Source: Thereva unica (lineage: Eukaryota > Arthropoda > Insecta > Diptera > Therevidae). From it: a DNA stretch of 64,000 bases. A program made the translations under genes and the position numbers. Shown here piece after piece: positions 63,217-64,000 of the stretch. The notes beneath the pieces were generated by a model, which had not been told where the DNA came from, searched no databases, and saw nothing but the letters and a program-made list of their open reading frames with translations. The stretch is from assembly GCA_949987705.1 (NCBI GenBank), contig OX465281.1, positions 164,996,393 through 165,060,392 of the forward strand. Direction: 5' to 3'. Numbering within the stretch: position 1 is the first letter of the stretch; every line of letters begins with the position of its first letter.

Positions 63217-64000
63217 GTGCCTTTACGGTGTTCGATTGTAAAGTCGAACCCCTGAAGCTTAAGACTCCACCGGGCTAAACGACCGTTAAGCTCCTTCTGG
63301 CTCATGAGCCATTTCAGACTTGCATGGTCAGTAATGACCGTGAAAGTCTGTCCCTCAACATACGCTCTAAACTTTTTTATACTCAGCACGGCTGCGTAGC
63401 ATTCGAGCTCAGTAATGGTGTAGTTCCGTTGTGCTCCGTTCAATTTCTTGGACATATAAGCAATTGGATGTTCTCCTCCATCCATGTCCTTTTGAAAAAG
63501 CACACTACCTACACCAGTCCTGCTGGCATCGCACTGAATATAGAAAGGCTTAGAAAAATCTGGAGTGACTAAAAGAGGAGCTTCCGTCATCAGCTTTTTC
63601 AAGGTCTCGAACGCCTGCTGGGCCTCATCAGTCCAACTAAAAGATTTAGACTTCAAACAATCCGTGATTGGAGAAGCCACGCTAGCATAATTGGGTATAA
63701 AACGCTGATACCATCCGGTCATTCCCAAGAACCTCCGGGTCTGCTTATGAGACTTCGGAGTCGGGAAGTCCATGATGGCCGTCACCTTATTAGGATCGGT
63801 TTTCAGAGTCCCATCACCGATTATGAAGCCGAGATACTTCACTTCAGTCACGCAAAATTTGCTTTTAGATAAATTGATGGTTAACCCCGCACGACGGAGA
63901 CAGCTGGCCACTTCGTCCAAAAGATTTAGGTGGGAGTCAAAGTCAGGTGAAACAATGAGCAGGTCGTCCAGATAAACAAAAACGTTTTCACGTAAATGGC
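63217..64000 (-). CDS. Host gypsy pol, RT-RNase H part (right half, runs off window)
   Basis: Open from the window edge. YLDD (RT active site) lies near 63970. Next come KYLGFIIGDG, RRFLGMTGWYQRFIPNYA and the RNase H motifs CDASRTGVGSVL, YTITELECYA and ITDHASLKWL, ending at the insertion site with IEHRKG. The codon phase matches the integrase half at 53433 once one copy of the GTGC duplication is removed. No stops up to the insertion. The sequence is clearly different from the complete element's pol, so this is another family. Confidence 0.92.

Larger units (their letters stand above)
49365..64000 (-). mobile_element. Ty3/gypsy element (host), interrupted by a complete gypsy element
   Basis: Pol coding on the minus strand enters from the right window edge (RT-RNase H, 63217-64000), is interrupted by the 53434-63216 element, and resumes with integrase (52121-53433). 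The RT part continues beyond the window, so its gag and 5' LTR are not visible. The left limit is uncertain. One candidate 3' LTR is 49365-51347, with inverted termini TGTAAC and GTTACA. Alternatively an LTR begins near 51342, judging by the position of the tRNA-Lys-like module relative to that in the complete element. Confidence 0.6.

Overview
This 64 kb window is transposable-element-dense DNA from an arthropod, most likely an insect. It is AT-rich, carries tRNA-primed BEL/Pao and Ty3/gypsy retrotransposons, Helentron-type Helitrons with a fused endonuclease, a LINE, a hAT-type element and several tandem arrays. I found no convincing host single-copy gene, no rRNA, no functional tRNA and no CRISPR array. 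The species cannot be named from this sequence.

Layout, left to right. 454-5652: probable non-autonomous LTR element with 194/195-bp LTRs, a tRNA-Tyr primer site and an internal 85-bp tandem array. 5653-12179 (minus): decayed Helentron (Rep, Pif1-like helicase, endonuclease start), interrupted at 7463-9209 by an insert carrying a 270-codon ORF of an uncharacterised family, itself cut by a 373-bp MITE. 12180-13832 (minus): non-autonomous Helentron-like element with a 118-bp array. 13833-20683: mostly non-coding DNA with a Ty3/gypsy RNase H relic, a (TA)n tract, 59-bp and 54-bp arrays, and an orphan tRNA-Lys primer site.

20684-49364 is a nest. A Ty3/gypsy gag relic is broken by a LINE; the LINE is split inside its reverse-transcriptase active-site motif by BEL element 1 (21488-30733, 5-bp target duplication), whose leader contains a second non-autonomous Helentron-like element. 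Farther right the same gag relic is cut by BEL element 2 (32110-47061), which carries an env-like gene. The 5' LTR of BEL element 2 is split by a Helentron remnant (32218-37961) that contains a higher-order tandem array and a 1.1-kb hAT-like element with a perfect 8-bp target duplication.

49365-64000 (minus): one Ty3/gypsy pol gene (halves at 63217-64000 and 52121-53433) is split by a complete Ty3/gypsy element (53434-63216) with near-identical 1.34-kb LTRs, a 4-bp target duplication, intact gag and pol, and a correctly phased GGGAAAC slippery heptamer for -1 frameshifting. This is the youngest and only apparently competent element here. tRNA-Lys-like sequences occur in and beside the LTRs of this region.

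The genes do not form a pathway. They are layers of insertion whose order can be read: BEL 1 is younger than the LINE, the LINE is younger than the gag relic, the hAT is younger than the Helentron, the Helentron is younger than BEL 2, and the complete gypsy is younger than the gypsy it entered.
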